From Haloquadratum walsbyi J07HQW2 (GTDB lineage: Archaea; Halobacteriota; Halobacteria; Halobacteriales; Haloferacaceae), in NCBI RefSeq assembly GCF_000415985.1, contig NZ_KE356561.1, positions 1,833,893-1,897,892 of the forward strand: a DNA stretch of 64,000 nt, written 5' to 3'. The position numbers and the translations under genes were made by a program. This document shows, in pieces, positions 18,744 to 29,337 of the stretch (positions within the stretch are counted from its first letter, which is position 1; every line of letters begins with the position of its first letter). The notes below the pieces were generated by a model. It had not been told where the DNA came from and did not search any database. It saw only the letters and a program-made list of their open reading frames with translations.

Positions 18744-20009
18744 TTATCGCTCGTCGACCTCAAGGACCTTTCCAGCCGCGATGGTTTGTCCCATGTCGCG
18801 GACTGCGAAGGACCCGAGTTCAGGAATCTCATTGGATGGCTCAATGCTGAGTGGCTTCTGCGGTCGAACAGTCACGACAGCAGCGTCACCTGATTTAATG
18901 AAGTCTGGGTCTTCCTCAGCAACCTCACCGGAGGCAGGGTCAAGCTTCTGATCGATCGATTCGATTGTGCAGGCAACCTGTGCAGTATGTGCATGGAAGA
19001 CAGGTGTGTATCCAGCAGTAATCACCGATGGATGCTGCATCACGACAACCTGTGCTTTGAACGTTTCAGCAACGGTTGGTGCATCTGCTGATGGACCACA
19101 GACGTCACCACGTCGAATATCGTCTTTTCCAATGCCACGGACATTGAATCCAACATTGTCACCAGGACCAGCTTGATCAACTTCTTCATGATGCATCTCA
19201 ACAGTCTTGACCTCGCCGCCAACGTCTGACGGCTGGAATGATACATCATCACCGGGGCTAACAGTACCAGTCTCAACGCGACCAACAGGTACTGTTCCAA
19301 TGCCAGAGATTGTGTATACATCCTGGATTGGAAGTCGAAGTGGTGCATCCGTTGGTGGCTGTGGCTCTGGCAGATTATTCAGCGATTCAAGCAGTGATGG
19401 TCCGTCGTACCACGACGTGTTATCAGAAGTCTCAGAGACATTGTCGCCTTCAAATGCAGAGATAGGAATATACTTAGCGTCGTTAGCATTGAATTGAACC
19501 TGTTTGAGGAGTTTGTCAACTTCAGTCTTGACATCCTCATATGTGTCTTCGCTATAGTCAACAATATCCATTTTGTTGACGCCAATAATGAGTTCATTGA
19601 TTCCTAGCGTTCGTGCAAGGAATACATGCTCTCGTGTCTGTGGTGCAACGCCATCATCTGCTGCAACAACCAAAACAGCGTTGTCAGCTTGGGAGGCGCC
19701 GGTAATCATATTCTTCACAAAGTCACGGTGTCCTGGACAATCGACAATTGTGAAGTAATAATCTTGAGTGTCGAATTCCTGATGTGCGATGTCAATCGTG
19801 ACACCACGTTCTCGCTCCTCAGCAAGATTATCCATTACATAGGCAAATTCAAAGCCACCCTTACCCTTTTCTTCGGCTTCCTCACGATGCTGTTCAATAA
19901 CATGCTCTGGTACGGATCCTGTCTCAAACAGGAGTCGCCCAACTAGCGTGCTTTTTCCATGGTCAACGTGACCAATAATAGCCAAGTTCTGATGCGGTTT
20001 GTCACTCAT
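18744..20009 (-). CDS. tuf: translation elongation factor 1-alpha
   Basis: GTPase of 421 residues that delivers aminoacyl-tRNA to the ribosome. The G1 motif GHVDHGKST is at about 13-21, DCPGH near 89, and NKMD near 144. Domains 2 and 3 follow, with the usual [20 protein letters not shown] segment near 226. It is immediately followed by rpsJ. An upstream TATA-like element gives a short leader. Confidence 0.97.
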   Translation of the reverse strand: MSDKPHQNLAIIGHVDHGKSTLVGRLLFETGSVPEHVIEQHREEAEEKGKGGFEFAYVMDNLAEERERGVTIDIAHQEFDTQDYYFTIVDCPGHRDFVKNMITGASQADNAVLVVAADDGVAPQTREHVFLARTLGINELIIGVNKMDIVDYSEDTYEDVKTEVDKLLKQVQFNANDAKYIPISAFEGDNVSETSDNTSWYDGPSLLESLNNLPEPQPPTDAPLRLPIQDVYTISGIGTVPVGRVETGTVSPGDDVSFQPSDVGGEVKTVEMHHEEVDQAGPGDNVGFNVRGIGKDDIRRGDVCGPSADAPTVAETFKAQVVVMQHPSVITAGYTPVFHAHTAQVACTIESIDQKLDPASGEVAEEDPDFIKSGDAAVVTVRPQKPLSIEPSNEIPELGSFAVRDMGQTIAAGKVLEVDER

Positions 20010-20427
20010 AGGTATGATGCGCGCAGAGGCGCTCTGTAACGGTTAGATTATCCTGAAAGACCTAAAACCATTTCGATACGTACACAGGTCAGCACGCCTG
20101 CATATCGCGGTTTTCGTGACACTTCCTCCCATACGGAATCGCAAGACGGTGTTTGATTTGACAATGTACATACATAAATAGATGGATAATATTACTGCCG
20201 GTGTATTCTCACATTTGGGGTGATGAGAATACATATGATTGAACGTATCCTTGGTGTAGATCAGTGGTCACGAGCTATTTGTCCTGAAAAGTGCGAATAT
20301 GAATACAAATACGGGAGTTCGAATCTATCAGCGTGTGTCTCATAATAAAATTAAATAGACATCTAAAGCTAAGCTCTGACGGTGAAGATGGAATGTGAGT
20401 AGATATGAATATAAATATGAAAGAATT
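20010..20427. other. intergenic region between hom and tuf
   Basis: About 420 bp between the hom stop and the tuf start, both on the minus strand. Apart from the probable tuf promoter near 20065 I see no ORF, RNA gene or repeat that I can support. Confidence 0.5.
20061..20069 (-). promoter_or_regulatory. probable TATA element of tuf-rpsJ
   Basis: On the minus strand a GGTTTTAGG sequence lies 52-60 nt upstream of the tuf ATG. This would place transcription start about 25-30 nt ahead of the coding sequence. Identified by position and composition only. Confidence 0.4.
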
Positions 20428-21402
20428 CTATAAACGATTGATATCTGCAAGGATAGCCGATGCCGTTTCAGGACCACCCGCACCACGACCACTAAGATTC
20501 AGTTGACCTGCACTTGTTGTTTCTAGTTGAACAATATTTCGGGTCCCGGTCACAGCTAATGCGGTATTTTGTGGAATAAGCCGTGGTCCAACATGCACAC
20601 CCGTCGGCGTTGCTTCACCAACAAGTCGGATTGTTCGACCCTCCTCGGCGGCTAATTCAAGTGCGCTTCCAGGAATATTTGTAATACCGTTGACTGTTGC
20701 ATCTGAAAGCGTATACTCACGGTCATCCGTCGAAAGAACATTCGCCAAGATAACACATTTTAACGCTGCATCTGTCCCCTCGACATCGAACGCCGGATCA
20801 GCCTCTGCGACTCCAAGATCCTGAGCTTCTGCAAGGACGTGTTCATAGTCGAGCCCCTCGGCTGCCATGCGTGAAAGAATAAAGTTTGCTGTCCCATTGA
20901 GAACGCCACGAACGGCAGTAACTTGTGCTGGAGAAAAGTCCTCAACTGTCGAAAGAACCGGGATAGCACCACCAACCGTTGCCTCAAATCGAATAGAACC
21001 ATCGCTATCACGAACTACCTGTTTGACATCAGTGTACCGTTCCGCTACTGGTCCTTTATTTGCAAGCACCACATCTCGGTCGCGTTCAAGCGCTGTTCGG
21101 AGATGTGAAAACGCTGGCTGTGCATCTCCAAGTGTTGTTGGGGTTGCCTCAACAAGAACATCATACGTCGCATCAACTGCAACGGTTGAATCTGCCTCTC
21201 CAACTGTCCCTGTCTCATCTTTACGTGCGAGGGCGGCATCTGTATCGATTCCGTTTGGGTCGATAGCTGCAGAGGTCGAATCGGCAAAGGCTGTAACCGT
21301 ATGTCCATAGCTTGAGGCGAGATTGACAACAGCACCACCAACAGCGCCAGCACCGACAACGGCGAGTCGTTTGCCTGTTGTTTCAGATTGAGTGTCAATC
21401 AC
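20428..21402 (-). CDS. hom: homoserine dehydrogenase
   Basis: A 324-residue NAD(P)-dependent enzyme converting aspartate semialdehyde to homoserine, on the path to threonine and methionine. The Rossmann motif AVVGAGAVGGAVVNL is at about 15-29, ANKGPVAERY near 116, and the catalytic region VLNGTANFILSRM, with AEADPAFDVEGTDAALK after it, is typical. It lacks the aspartokinase and C-terminal ACT domains of longer forms; a separate ACT-domain gene lies one base upstream, possibly its regulatory partner. Confidence 0.94.
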   Translation of the reverse strand: MIDTQSETTGKRLAVVGAGAVGGAVVNLASSYGHTVTAFADSTSAAIDPNGIDTDAALARKDETGTVGEADSTVAVDATYDVLVEATPTTLGDAQPAFSHLRTALERDRDVVLANKGPVAERYTDVKQVVRDSDGSIRFEATVGGAIPVLSTVEDFSPAQVTAVRGVLNGTANFILSRMAAEGLDYEHVLAEAQDLGVAEADPAFDVEGTDAALKCVILANVLSTDDREYTLSDATVNGITNIPGSALELAAEEGRTIRLVGEATPTGVHVGPRLIPQNTALAVTGTRNIVQLETTSAGQLNLSGRGAGGPETASAILADINRL

Positions 21403-21403
21403 G

Positions 21404-22150
21404 CTAAATTACCTCCTCAGTAAGGGGCTCGATGATGTGGAGGTTCTTGTCTGCGACAACATCGCGCGCCGCCGCAATGGCGTCTGTTGTTTTTCCAGCA
21501 CGAGTTGCTAATCGTAAGCGTGCGCTTGAGACATCATCACGTCCGTCGGGTGCGCTTAATGCAACATCTGCTACCGATGCTGACCCACATTCATCAATAC
21601 GTTCGAGCGTATCTGATAAATCCGTTTCAACAAGATCGCCAATAAGCATCACAATAACTTCCTCTGCATAGCGCTCTGCACCTGCCTGAATGACATTAAC
21701 ACCCTCAGAACGAAGTGCATCTACAATCGCTTCAAATCGATCGGGTGGACATTCAAGATCAACCTCGACAGGAATGCGCCCTCGAGGCGTAAGATTACCC
21801 CGTTCGTGAAATATTGAGAGTAGATTGCCGCCATTATTAGCAATTGGCTGAAGTGCAGCAAGAAGTTGCCCAGGCTCATCAGTAAGTTCAAGCCGCACAG
21901 TGTGTGGTTGTGGACGATTTCCACCATCAGCCTCAACCTCGGTTGTTGGGTCATCAAGCGGCGTTGAGCCAGTATCATCGTCTGGTGTAGTATCTTTTAT
22001 TGTCACTGTATCAGTGTCAGTATTCTCTGTAAAATTAGAGACGGATGCATCATCAGTATCTGTCTGTATCTGCTCATCATCATGGCTGCGGTTACTCTCA
22101 GATTCATCAGCGTCATTATCATCCGATGGTAGTCGCTCAGGCGATGTCAC
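21404..22150 (-). CDS. ACT-domain protein, likely regulator of homoserine dehydrogenase
   Basis: A 248-residue protein. About 80 N-terminal residues are extremely acidic and low-complexity (Asp/Thr/Ser). An ACT domain follows (VRLELTDEPGQLLAALQPIANNGGNLLSI near 84-112), then a second ACT-like half. ACT domains bind amino acids and allosterically regulate amino acid enzymes. Its end lies one base from the hom start, so the pair is co-transcribed, and it plausibly supplies the amino-acid sensing that this short Hom lacks. That partnership is inferred from context. Confidence 0.82.
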   Translation of the reverse strand: MTSPERLPSDDNDADESESNRSHDDEQIQTDTDDASVSNFTENTDTDTVTIKDTTPDDDTGSTPLDDPTTEVEADGGNRPQPHTVRLELTDEPGQLLAALQPIANNGGNLLSIFHERGNLTPRGRIPVEVDLECPPDRFEAIVDALRSEGVNVIQAGAERYAEEVIVMLIGDLVETDLSDTLERIDECGSASVADVALSAPDGRDDVSSARLRLATRAGKTTDAIAAARDVVADKNLHIIEPLTEEVI

Positions 22151-22523
22151 TGCCAGGGCACCTCACATATCACAGTCTGTGTCAATGTTGTGCGCAACGC
22201 GATTATAAAATGGTATATTTTCGCGTCGACGCGCTGAGGTTCACATACTGTGCCCGTACGCATACCTCACATTCAAGATATGAGGTGGTATAAGTCTTCG
22301 TCGATGACTGCGTCGCGATTGCCGTATCTCACATGTGAATAGTAGATTACTGAGTAAGTACACTCATGAGATTCAAAACTATGTATCTTCGCTATCGGGC
22401 ATTTTACTGGGAGGTTCAGTCTGGTTTCAATAGCGGATGTATCAAATAAATAAACGTAGGAAACGGATACTCACGCTTTCGCTTTTGCTTACGTTTTCGC
22501 TGAGTATAGCAAAGAGAGGAAGT
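22151..22523. other. intergenic region between fusA and the ACT gene
   Basis: About 370 bp with no supported gene. Near 22470-22505 the plus strand has an imperfect run of CGCTTTCGCTTTTGCTTACGTTTTCGCT, a short degenerate repeat just after the fusA stop on the minus strand. The promoter for the ACT-hom pair must lie near 22151-22250. Confidence 0.5.
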
Positions 22524-24713
22524 TTAGAACTGATCGACAGAGCCAGGCAGTTCAAGTTTCATTCCTTTCCGCTCGCGAATCTCCATGATCTTCTCACTTT
22601 GAAGATTATCTGAAAGCACACGGAAACCGGCATTTTCAGTATTCCATGACGCACGACCCTCCGTTGCTGAACGGATATCAGAGGAGAATCCAATCATTTC
22701 TTCAACTGGAGCAATTCCTTCGATGACCATCAGATCACCTTCTTGGAACATATCGTCGACACGACCACGTCGTCCCTGGATTTCACCAGATGCTGATCCC
22801 ATATGCATGGAAGGAACATCGATACGGACATCTTGGATTGGTTCGAGTAATTTGATATCACCGTCGATGAGTGCTCGATGAACAGCATCACGAATAGCCG
22901 GAATCACTTGTGCTGGACCGCGGTGGATTGTATCTTCATGTAACCTCGCATCGTGCAATCGAAGCAATGCACCCTGCGTCGGTTCTGCTGCCAGTGGTCC
23001 GTCATCAAGTGCTTCTTCAAGTCCTTCAATGACGAGTTCCATTGTCTCATTGAGGTGTTGAATCCCTTTGGTATCGTCAATGAGGATGTTTGTCCCATGA
23101 ATGTGTTCGACTTCCTGGGAGGTGTCTTTGTCCATACCAGCCTCTTGGAGTGCCTCACGTCGTTCCAACTCAGGCATGTCCATTGAAATCTCGCCAAGTT
23201 GAATCGAATCAACAATATCGTTGCTGAGTTGCTCAACAGTAATATAGAATTTATTATGTCGATTCGGCGAAACCCCTTCGACCTCGCGGGAGGCATTCTG
23301 TGGTGATTCGCGGTAAACAACGATTGGCTCACCTGTTTGGACAGGGATTCCCTGGTTTGATTGAATACGTTTGGTGATTACTTCAAGATGCAGTTCACCT
23401 TGTCCGCTGATAAGATGCTCACCTGTATCTTCATTAATCTCAACACGAATTGTTGGATCCTCTTTTGCGACCTGCTGAAGCGTTTCGATGAGCTTTGGCA
23501 GATCATCCATATTCGTTGCCTCAACGGACTTCGTAATGACCGGCTCAGAGATATGTTCAATCGACTCGAACGGTGTCATCTCAACCGATGAGACAGTTGA
23601 ACCTGCAATCGCATCACGGAGACCAGTCACAGCGGCAATATTTCCTGCTGGAACACCACGATCAAGTTCTTCTCGTTCACCACCCATAAAGATCCCAACC
23701 GACTGAACACGATTCGTGCCAACTGTTCCAGAAACATACAATTCTTGTCCCTGCTCCAGCGTTCCACTGAACAGTCGGCCAGTAGCAATCTCACCGGCAT
23801 GCGGGTCCATCGAAATATCAGTCACCATAAACACGACATCCCCATCATCTGTGACATCACGCATTTGTGTTGCAAGATTTGAAGTGCCATCACCCCGCCA
23901 GACACGGGGGATACGTCGTGGTTGTGCATCGAGTGGATCCGGGAAATGGTTAGCAACCATATCAAGCACAACATCTGACAATGGCGTCTCTTCGTGGAGT
24001 TCTTTCCGTTTGTCATCTTGCTCCATTTCAATGATCTCAGGGAACCCAATCCCAGTTTCAATCATTGATGGTGCAGAGACTCCCCACTTGTACAGTGCTG
24101 ATCCGAAGGCAACAGTCCCGGCTTCAACTGAGACTGTCCAATCATCGATATCATCGCGGTTTTCCGTCATTCCGCGAATCAGTTCATTTACATCAGCAAT
24201 GACAGTCTGCAGTCGTTCTTGCATCTCCTGTGGGCCTTCCTGAAGCTCAGAGATAAGCCGGTCAACCTTGTTGATAAATAACGCCGGCTTCACGCCCTCT
24301 CGAAGCGCCTGTCGAACGACAGTCTCCGTTTGTGGCATCGCTCCTTCAACCGCATCAACAACCACAAGCGCACCGTCAACGGCACGCATCGCTCGAGTTA
24401 CGTCACCACCAAAGTCAACATGGCCAGGGGTATCGATAAGATTGATGAGGTGATTCGTGCTCTCATATTCATGTGTCATCGATACATTGGCTGCGTCAAT
24501 CGTAATTCCACGTTCCTGTTCGTCCTCCTCAGTGTCCATCATCAGTCGGGTCGCCTCACCCTCGTCGGCGATCATCCCTGCCCCAGCAAGGAGATTATCA
24601 GTAAGGGTCGTCTTGCCGTGATCAACATGAGCGGCGATGGCGATGTTCCGGATCTGCCCCGGTGTTTCCATCAGTTGCTCACATTCTTGGACGATCTTCT
24701 TTCGTCGGCCCAT
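22524..24713 (-). CDS. fusA: translation elongation factor 2
   Basis: Ribosomal translocase GTPase of 729 residues. G1 is [10 protein letters not shown] near 25-34, DTPGHVD near 92 and NKVD near 148. Domain IV contains the [11 protein letters not shown] segment whose neighbourhood holds the diphthamide His. Haloarchaeal EF-2 begins MGRRKKIVQ, so I took that ATG and not the one ten codons upstream. In other haloarchaea fusA follows rpsG closely; here more than 3 kb separate them, with an insertion element between. Confidence 0.97.
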   Translation of the reverse strand: MGRRKKIVQECEQLMETPGQIRNIAIAAHVDHGKTTLTDNLLAGAGMIADEGEATRLMMDTEEDEQERGITIDAANVSMTHEYESTNHLINLIDTPGHVDFGGDVTRAMRAVDGALVVVDAVEGAMPQTETVVRQALREGVKPALFINKVDRLISELQEGPQEMQERLQTVIADVNELIRGMTENRDDIDDWTVSVEAGTVAFGSALYKWGVSAPSMIETGIGFPEIIEMEQDDKRKELHEETPLSDVVLDMVANHFPDPLDAQPRRIPRVWRGDGTSNLATQMRDVTDDGDVVFMVTDISMDPHAGEIATGRLFSGTLEQGQELYVSGTVGTNRVQSVGIFMGGEREELDRGVPAGNIAAVTGLRDAIAGSTVSSVEMTPFESIEHISEPVITKSVEATNMDDLPKLIETLQQVAKEDPTIRVEINEDTGEHLISGQGELHLEVITKRIQSNQGIPVQTGEPIVVYRESPQNASREVEGVSPNRHNKFYITVEQLSNDIVDSIQLGEISMDMPELERREALQEAGMDKDTSQEVEHIHGTNILIDDTKGIQHLNETMELVIEGLEEALDDGPLAAEPTQGALLRLHDARLHEDTIHRGPAQVIPAIRDAVHRALIDGDIKLLEPIQDVRIDVPSMHMGSASGEIQGRRGRVDDMFQEGDLMVIEGIAPVEEMIGFSSDIRSATEGRASWNTENAGFRVLSDNLQSEKIMEIRERKGMKLELPGSVDQF

Positions 24714-24877
24714 TATAGCAGTCTGTACCGGTAGGAGGGGCAAAAGGGTAGTGTTTTGATGATATGACAGGTACTACCAGTGATACGGTTATCTTTTATA
24801 TTGACATTAAGATATTATTGTGTCTGTCTGGAAAGATGTACCTCTGACAGCAAACCAATAGATACAGACCCAATTGC

Positions 24878-25115
24878 TTGACTTCCTCCCACAGCTTCAA
24901 CCGTGGGCAATCCGGCTAAGCGATTCCCCCGGCTGTGAACTGACGGGTTCGCTGACACTGGGTTGGGTTGCTTAACCCGACCCCGACCTCGACCTCGGCT
25001 GTCCCCAAACCGATGGTGTCCGATTATGGTCGTTCCACTCCCAGTACGCCCCATCGTGGGTGCGTCCCTGCCGCGTTCAGCAGACAGGGCATCTGACCGA
25101 GCCATAGCCATCGCC
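24878..25115 (-). ncRNA. possible omegaRNA (reRNA) region of the tnpB element
   Basis: About 240 bp lie between the tnpB stop and the right end. In active IS200/IS605 TnpB elements this stretch makes the guide RNA, whose guide begins at the right end and runs into flanking DNA. Hairpins are visible here, but the RNA is inferred only from family knowledge. With tnpB broken it may be an orphan. Confidence 0.3.
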
Positions 25116-26338
25116 CTACTCTACTTCTTTTTGCAGCACGTTCCACGCCCCAGCAACGTCACTGTGCGCGTCCAGCTCGCAGTCATCATCGGGTCGGAGA
25201 TCGGAACGCATCATCGCCCCGGCCCGGTGAACGTTTTCAGACTCACACTGTGGACACTTGCGACTCGAACTTTTTTCACTCACTCCTTCGACGGTGATGC
25301 CGACATCTCCGAGTGTGAGTTCGAGTCGATCGATAAGTTGCCCGTGACTCCAGAACGCGTGTGTTTTCTGTTTACCGTAGACGACCGGTGCGCAGTTAGC
25401 ACATCAGACAGGTTGCCGACGTACACCGTGTCCACGTTCCGTTCGAGCAGCCACTCCACGGCGTGTTTCACAACTGCGTTGCGACTGTGGTCGCGCCTCC
25501 GTGTTCGTTCATCATATACGTGCAGGCACTGGATACGCTGACTCGAATACTGCTCGTCGGGCAGTTCCGACTGCAACGCAGCAATCCGCTCCGAATGCTG
25601 CTGGAACTGCTCGAATTCTGGTCGGGCGTGATAGACGGTGGTCTCCCCAGTGCTGGTGTCGATACTGAGGGTATTGTTCGCGCCCACGTCATGGCTGCTG
25701 TGTACGTCGTGTTTCATGATTGAGTGTGTGAGCGAAGGCATCCAGTCGCTGTTCTCTGAGTCGATTGACCGAATGCGAACCGGGTGCTTGACATGGAGCA
25801 CGTCAGCCGCTTCGTCGTAGATGAGTTCCAGTCTGTATCGTCACCGCGCCACTTCACGATCCCGGTGACGCTGACTTCAATTGTGACGCGTTCCTGATAA
25901 TGGCAGTCGAGGTCGTACTTGTCTTCGAGTACGTCACCGACGCCAAACTCCGACGTAGTTTTTTCTTCGCCCCAGTCGAACGTGCATAAATCGTTCCTGG
26001 CGAGACCAGACCGTATGGGTCGTATCCGTATCCGTCGTCTCGGTTGCCACAGTAGCCGGGCGGTGACGGCTTTTCGGTAACTGAGGGGTCTTGCGAGTGG
26101 TACTGGTCGAGGAGTCGGAAGAACGACCGCCACGCGTCGCTGTTCTTCCGGGTGACTTGCTGGCACGCGGCTTTGCCGAGTATTGGAGCGTATTTGTCGT
26201 AGAGGTCGTCGTGCTCTACGTCGCATACGTCTTCGTCATCGGCAAAGTACGCTTGTCGGCGACGATGTGTGAGTTGATTCCACGAGGGGCGTGGGCTACC
26301 AACCACTCGAACAAGCACTCTTGATACCGGTCGCTCAC
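25116..26338 (-). pseudogene. TnpB transposon-encoded nuclease, multiply frameshifted
   Basis: RuvC-type TnpB with a recognisable start VSDRYQECLFEWLVAH at a GTG (26338) and an intact C-terminus with a zinc ribbon (CPQCESENVH) and the final DVAGAWNVLQKEVE. In between, the reading passes through several frames: breaks near 26250, 26010, 25830 and 25375, plus an early TAG. The RuvC region HDVGANNTLSIDTSTGE and the helix EWLLERNVDTVYVGNLSDV are still readable. It therefore cannot make full-length protein. It lies within the IS-type ends described separately. Confidence 0.85.
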
Positions 26339-26450
26339 TGAGATTTGCTGTGTTTAGGTGATACGAAAAGTTGGGCGTGCGTGGGTTGGTTTAGATAATG
26401 TCGGCTTCATCAACGGCTGAAGCCGTGGGCGTTCGGCTTGAAACTGTCTA

Positions 26451-26707
26451 AAGCGAGTGATATTGATATACGATAATGAGATTCCAGGCAATACATTATA
26501 CTATCAACTCATCAGCCTACTCGGACGGGCATGCAAAATTAGATGACACGGTATATGATCAAATATATTAATTTTACATAATTTCCGTGTTCTATTTGTT
26601 GGTTATTGATAATATGGCTATAGCAGTAGTAATGATACGAGAATAGTATCAATTACAATCTGTAATCTGTAACACTTTTACTCGGTCACACCATGATAAT
26701 AATAAAC
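26451..26707. other. AT-rich spacer after the element
   Basis: About 250 bp of AT-rich DNA between the transposon end and the DUF5781 gene. A CTTTTACTC stretch near 26671-26679 lies about 30 nt before the chosen start and fits a TATA box for a leaderless message. A short direct duplication of CTGTAAT/CTGTAAC is also seen near 26655-26670. Confidence 0.4.
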
Positions 26708-27574
26708 ATGGATATGCGAGTCCGCGGAGCCGCCCCAGCGGAACCGTTCCTTGGCGCAGCGGAACTCTTTGAGACAGAGTATGATCTCAACAGCCCAGTA
26801 TACGTTGATGTGCGTGAAAATCCCGATGAGCGGACCTGGGCGGCTCACTATGATGACCGCCACGTATTGAATATCTCACAGAAGGCAGCAACAAGTGCAA
26901 TGGCTCGCGAATTAGTAGTTCATGAGCTAGCACACATGGCTCGGAATGAGGAAGGACACGTTTCACATCATCTAGCAACTGAGGAAGCGCTATATCTTGC
27001 TCTTGCTGGCGAATCGGTCGAACGACATAAAATTGCACATTGCTATCAGATTGCGAATCACATGAAGGATATCTATGCTGACGATATTACACTCGCAGTA
27101 ACCGCACCAACGAAGCTTATTGATTTTCTTGAATCTGAGTTGGCTCGAGCAGTTGCTTCGGCATCTTCATCAACACCATCACCATGGCCGAACTCACAGC
27201 GTGTCACTGTTGACTCAGACCCAGAAATTACGGCTGTAAATGCAGCATTTGCACTCGCACTCGTTGAACGACATGAGCTCATTAGTTCTGATCACCGATT
27301 ATACGATCTTGCCCACGCTGCAGCAGATGATGCTCCGGCCGTCGATATGGATTCATTTACACGGCATTTCCGCTCACTTGGGGCAAATCCAACAACGAGC
27401 GAATATCGAAGTGCACTCGTTGATGCAACTCGAGCCTACGCTGTGAATGAATCTGGAGCTGCTTTATCCAAGGCTACCGATGAGCATGGAGAGAACGAGA
27501 ACGAAGAAAAAATAGATTCCAATAAGACAACCGCATCACAATCTCAGTTCCAATTCGGTCCGGCTTCTGATTAA
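26708..27574 (+). CDS. DUF5781 family protein with an HExxH motif
   Basis: Conserved haloarchaeal protein of about 288 residues. An HELAH motif in VVHELAHMARNEEGH near 75-89 resembles the zinc site of metallopeptidases, followed by AEALYLALAGESVERHK and HCYQIANHMKDIYADDI. The C-terminal half repeats conserved blocks such as DPEITAVNAAFALALVERH and LYDLAHAAADDAPAVDMD. Its activity is unproven. I chose the MDMRVRG start because it matches the family and sits about 30 nt after a TATA-like element; a start five codons upstream is open too. Confidence 0.8.
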   Translation: MDMRVRGAAPAEPFLGAAELFETEYDLNSPVYVDVRENPDERTWAAHYDDRHVLNISQKAATSAMARELVVHELAHMARNEEGHVSHHLATEEALYLALAGESVERHKIAHCYQIANHMKDIYADDITLAVTAPTKLIDFLESELARAVASASSSTPSPWPNSQRVTVDSDPEITAVNAAFALALVERHELISSDHRLYDLAHAAADDAPAVDMDSFTRHFRSLGANPTTSEYRSALVDATRAYAVNESGAALSKATDEHGENENEEKIDSNKTTASQSQFQFGPASD

Positions 27575-28015
27575 ATACGTACTCACAATCTGATCGTAAA
27601 TTTAACGCTCCAGGTAGTGTGATGTTCTGTATAAACCTTTTCGGACTATCAGGGTAATACATATATCTTTTTTATTGCATTATTCAAACGCAAGCTGACA
27701 GATAACCAAGGCGAGCATCTTGAGGCTTGACTCAAGATATTTGCGAGGAATGATCCCACCAGACGCTTATCTCAGAGTAACTCAGTACCTTTGATCATAC
27801 TGGCTGATAAGTAATTTTACGCTCTATCGAATGCGGTCCAGCGGTAATATTATACCCCGGGTGAGTCTCATATGTATACCTTGGATATACAGGACCCTTT
27901 GAAGCTACTTCATATGTTCAACTAAAGGGTAGCGAATCTCTGTCGTGTTATCTTACTACCATCGGGCGTATTGGCAAGGCGGCGCGCGGAGTACAATAGG
28001 ATAGCGATAAAGAAT
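27575..28015. other. convergent intergenic region
   Basis: About 440 bp between the end of the DUF5781 gene (plus) and the end of rpsG (minus). I find no ORF, RNA gene or convincing repeat. Terminators for both transcripts would lie here. Confidence 0.5.
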
Positions 28016-28696
28016 CTATCGAGCTGCCTCAGCAACGCGTTCAGACTCCTCTTTCTGTCCGACAGCGTATGATTGAACATCATAGTTTGCTGCGCCAATA
28101 ATTACCTGCGCAAGTGAGTCAGCAGCACTTTGTGCTGATTTATATGAGCCACGTTGAGTGCCGTCTGCAATGAACTTCAGCGCCTGATCGACGCGACGCT
28201 GTGGAGCAACATCGACAGCTTGTGGAACTGAGATTCCACCATATTTCAGACGAACGGTCTCTTCACGTGGAGCTGCATTCTCAACACCACTGACAAGGAT
28301 CTGTACAGGGTTCTCCTCGGTCCGATTGTGAATGATATCAAATGCATCCTCGACAATATTCATCGTTTTTTGCTTGTGACCAGTGTTATCTTCAGTCTGC
28401 ATCAATCGATTGATGAGTCGTTCAACAACGCTAATCTTTGACTTTTGAAACTGCTTCGAAGCGTGTCGGCCCATTGTATGTGCGATGGGGGTGACCGTAA
28501 TATACCGCTGTGTCGAAGGGTCATCATACTCGATTTCAGAGACGTCCCACTCACCGAATAATTTTGCATTAGTGCTTGTAGTATCGGTATCGGCGGTCGT
28601 TTCTGTTGACTCATCGTCATTTACGACGACATCATCAGTGAGATCAGCCTCAGGGTCTTGATCAGAGGGATCGGAATCAGTATCGGATTCAGACAT
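28016..28696 (-). CDS. rpsG: 30S ribosomal protein S7
   Basis: Small-subunit head protein of 226 residues. An acidic N-terminal extension of about 40 residues precedes the conserved ISVVERLINRLM, IVEDAFDIIHNRTEENPVQIL and AAPREETVRLKYGGISVPQAVDVAPQRRV segments. The family start is MSESDTDS; this ATG follows the rpsL stop within two bases, so the longer upstream start inside rpsL was rejected. It is the last gene of the rpo-nusA-rpsL-rpsG transcript before the insertion. Confidence 0.96.
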   Translation of the reverse strand: MSESDTDSDPSDQDPEADLTDDVVVNDDESTETTADTDTTSTNAKLFGEWDVSEIEYDDPSTQRYITVTPIAHTMGRHASKQFQKSKISVVERLINRLMQTEDNTGHKQKTMNIVEDAFDIIHNRTEENPVQILVSGVENAAPREETVRLKYGGISVPQAVDVAPQRRVDQALKFIADGTQRGSYKSAQSAADSLAQVIIGAANYDVQSYAVGQKEESERVAEAAR

Positions 28697-28697
28697 T

Positions 28698-29126
28698 TTA
28701 TCGTACCGGTTTCTCTGCATTCCCGCGAACCAGCTCGATAAGCGAGACGCCATTTACTTTTTCAACTTTATAATTGACACCGGAAAGGTCACCCATTGCT
28801 CGACCCTTCGCACCGCCAATACCAGCGATTGTGACCTCATCGTGTTCGTCAATAAATGAAATCGCGCCATCGCCTGGGCAGAATGCAGTCACTTGCTTAC
28901 CATTTTTGATCAGCTGAACTCGAACACATTTTCGGATTGCTGAATTTGGCTGCTTTGCCTCAATTCCAACCTTCTCTAGAACAATACCACGACCTTGCGG
29001 CGCTCCTTCAAGTGGGTCAGACTTCGCACCAAGACCACGTTCACGACGTGCGTATTCCGAATCAGACCATCGTCGTTGCTGCCGGTCTTGTTTAAGTTTT
29101 CGCGCGGCGTACTTGCCATTTGCCAT
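28698..29126 (-). CDS. rpsL: 30S ribosomal protein S12
   Basis: Decoding-centre protein of 142 residues. It begins [16 protein letters not shown] and contains the conserved [19 protein letters not shown] region (the conserved PNSA motif) and [18 protein letters not shown]-like element 25-33 nt ahead of the ATG suggests an extra leaderless promoter. Next genes are rpsG downstream and nusA upstream. Confidence 0.97.
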   Translation of the reverse strand: MANGKYAARKLKQDRQQRRWSDSEYARRERGLGAKSDPLEGAPQGRGIVLEKVGIEAKQPNSAIRKCVRVQLIKNGKQVTAFCPGDGAISFIDEHDEVTIAGIGGAKGRAMGDLSGVNYKVEKVNGVSLIELVRGNAEKPVR

Positions 29127-29150
29127 AGTGGCATCAAATACCCGGTGAAG

Positions 29151-29159
29151 ATACTTAAG
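29151..29159 (-). promoter_or_regulatory. probable TATA element of rpsL
   Basis: On the minus strand a CTTAAGTAT box lies 25-33 nt upstream of the rpsL ATG, the spacing expected if transcription starts at the start codon. Assigned by sequence and distance alone. Confidence 0.5.
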
Positions 29160-29337
29160 AGTCCCTTTTCGAAGATTATCAAACGGACACAGCAACGAGT
29201 ATTACACCCTGAGCGCGCTTTTGAGGCTGTTTCAGGTGCCGTGAAGTAAGCAAAATTACCCACGCGAGGGTCATCGCTCAGAGAGTGCGATTCCACGCGA
29301 AATCAAAATACTTCAATGAGAGTTCAATACTGGCAGA

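Larger units (their letters stand above)
24878..26450 (-). mobile_element. IS1341/IS605-type element with only a decayed tnpB
   Basis: Transposon-like unit of about 1.57 kb whose GC content looks higher than its surroundings. At the low-coordinate side the right end has a CCCACGGTT...AGCTGTGGG hairpin (24886-24907) and terminal GTCAA at 24878. The other end has a CCCACGGCTTCAGCCGTTGAT hairpin near 26410-26440. It encodes only tnpB, with no tnpA, the IS1341 pattern. The right-side end was placed by the hairpin and is approximate. Confidence 0.75.

Noticed and set aside
24878-26450. Complete IS605 element with tnpA
   Set aside because: No HUH transposase (HxH motif with catalytic Tyr) is visible next to tnpB, so it is an IS1341-type unit.
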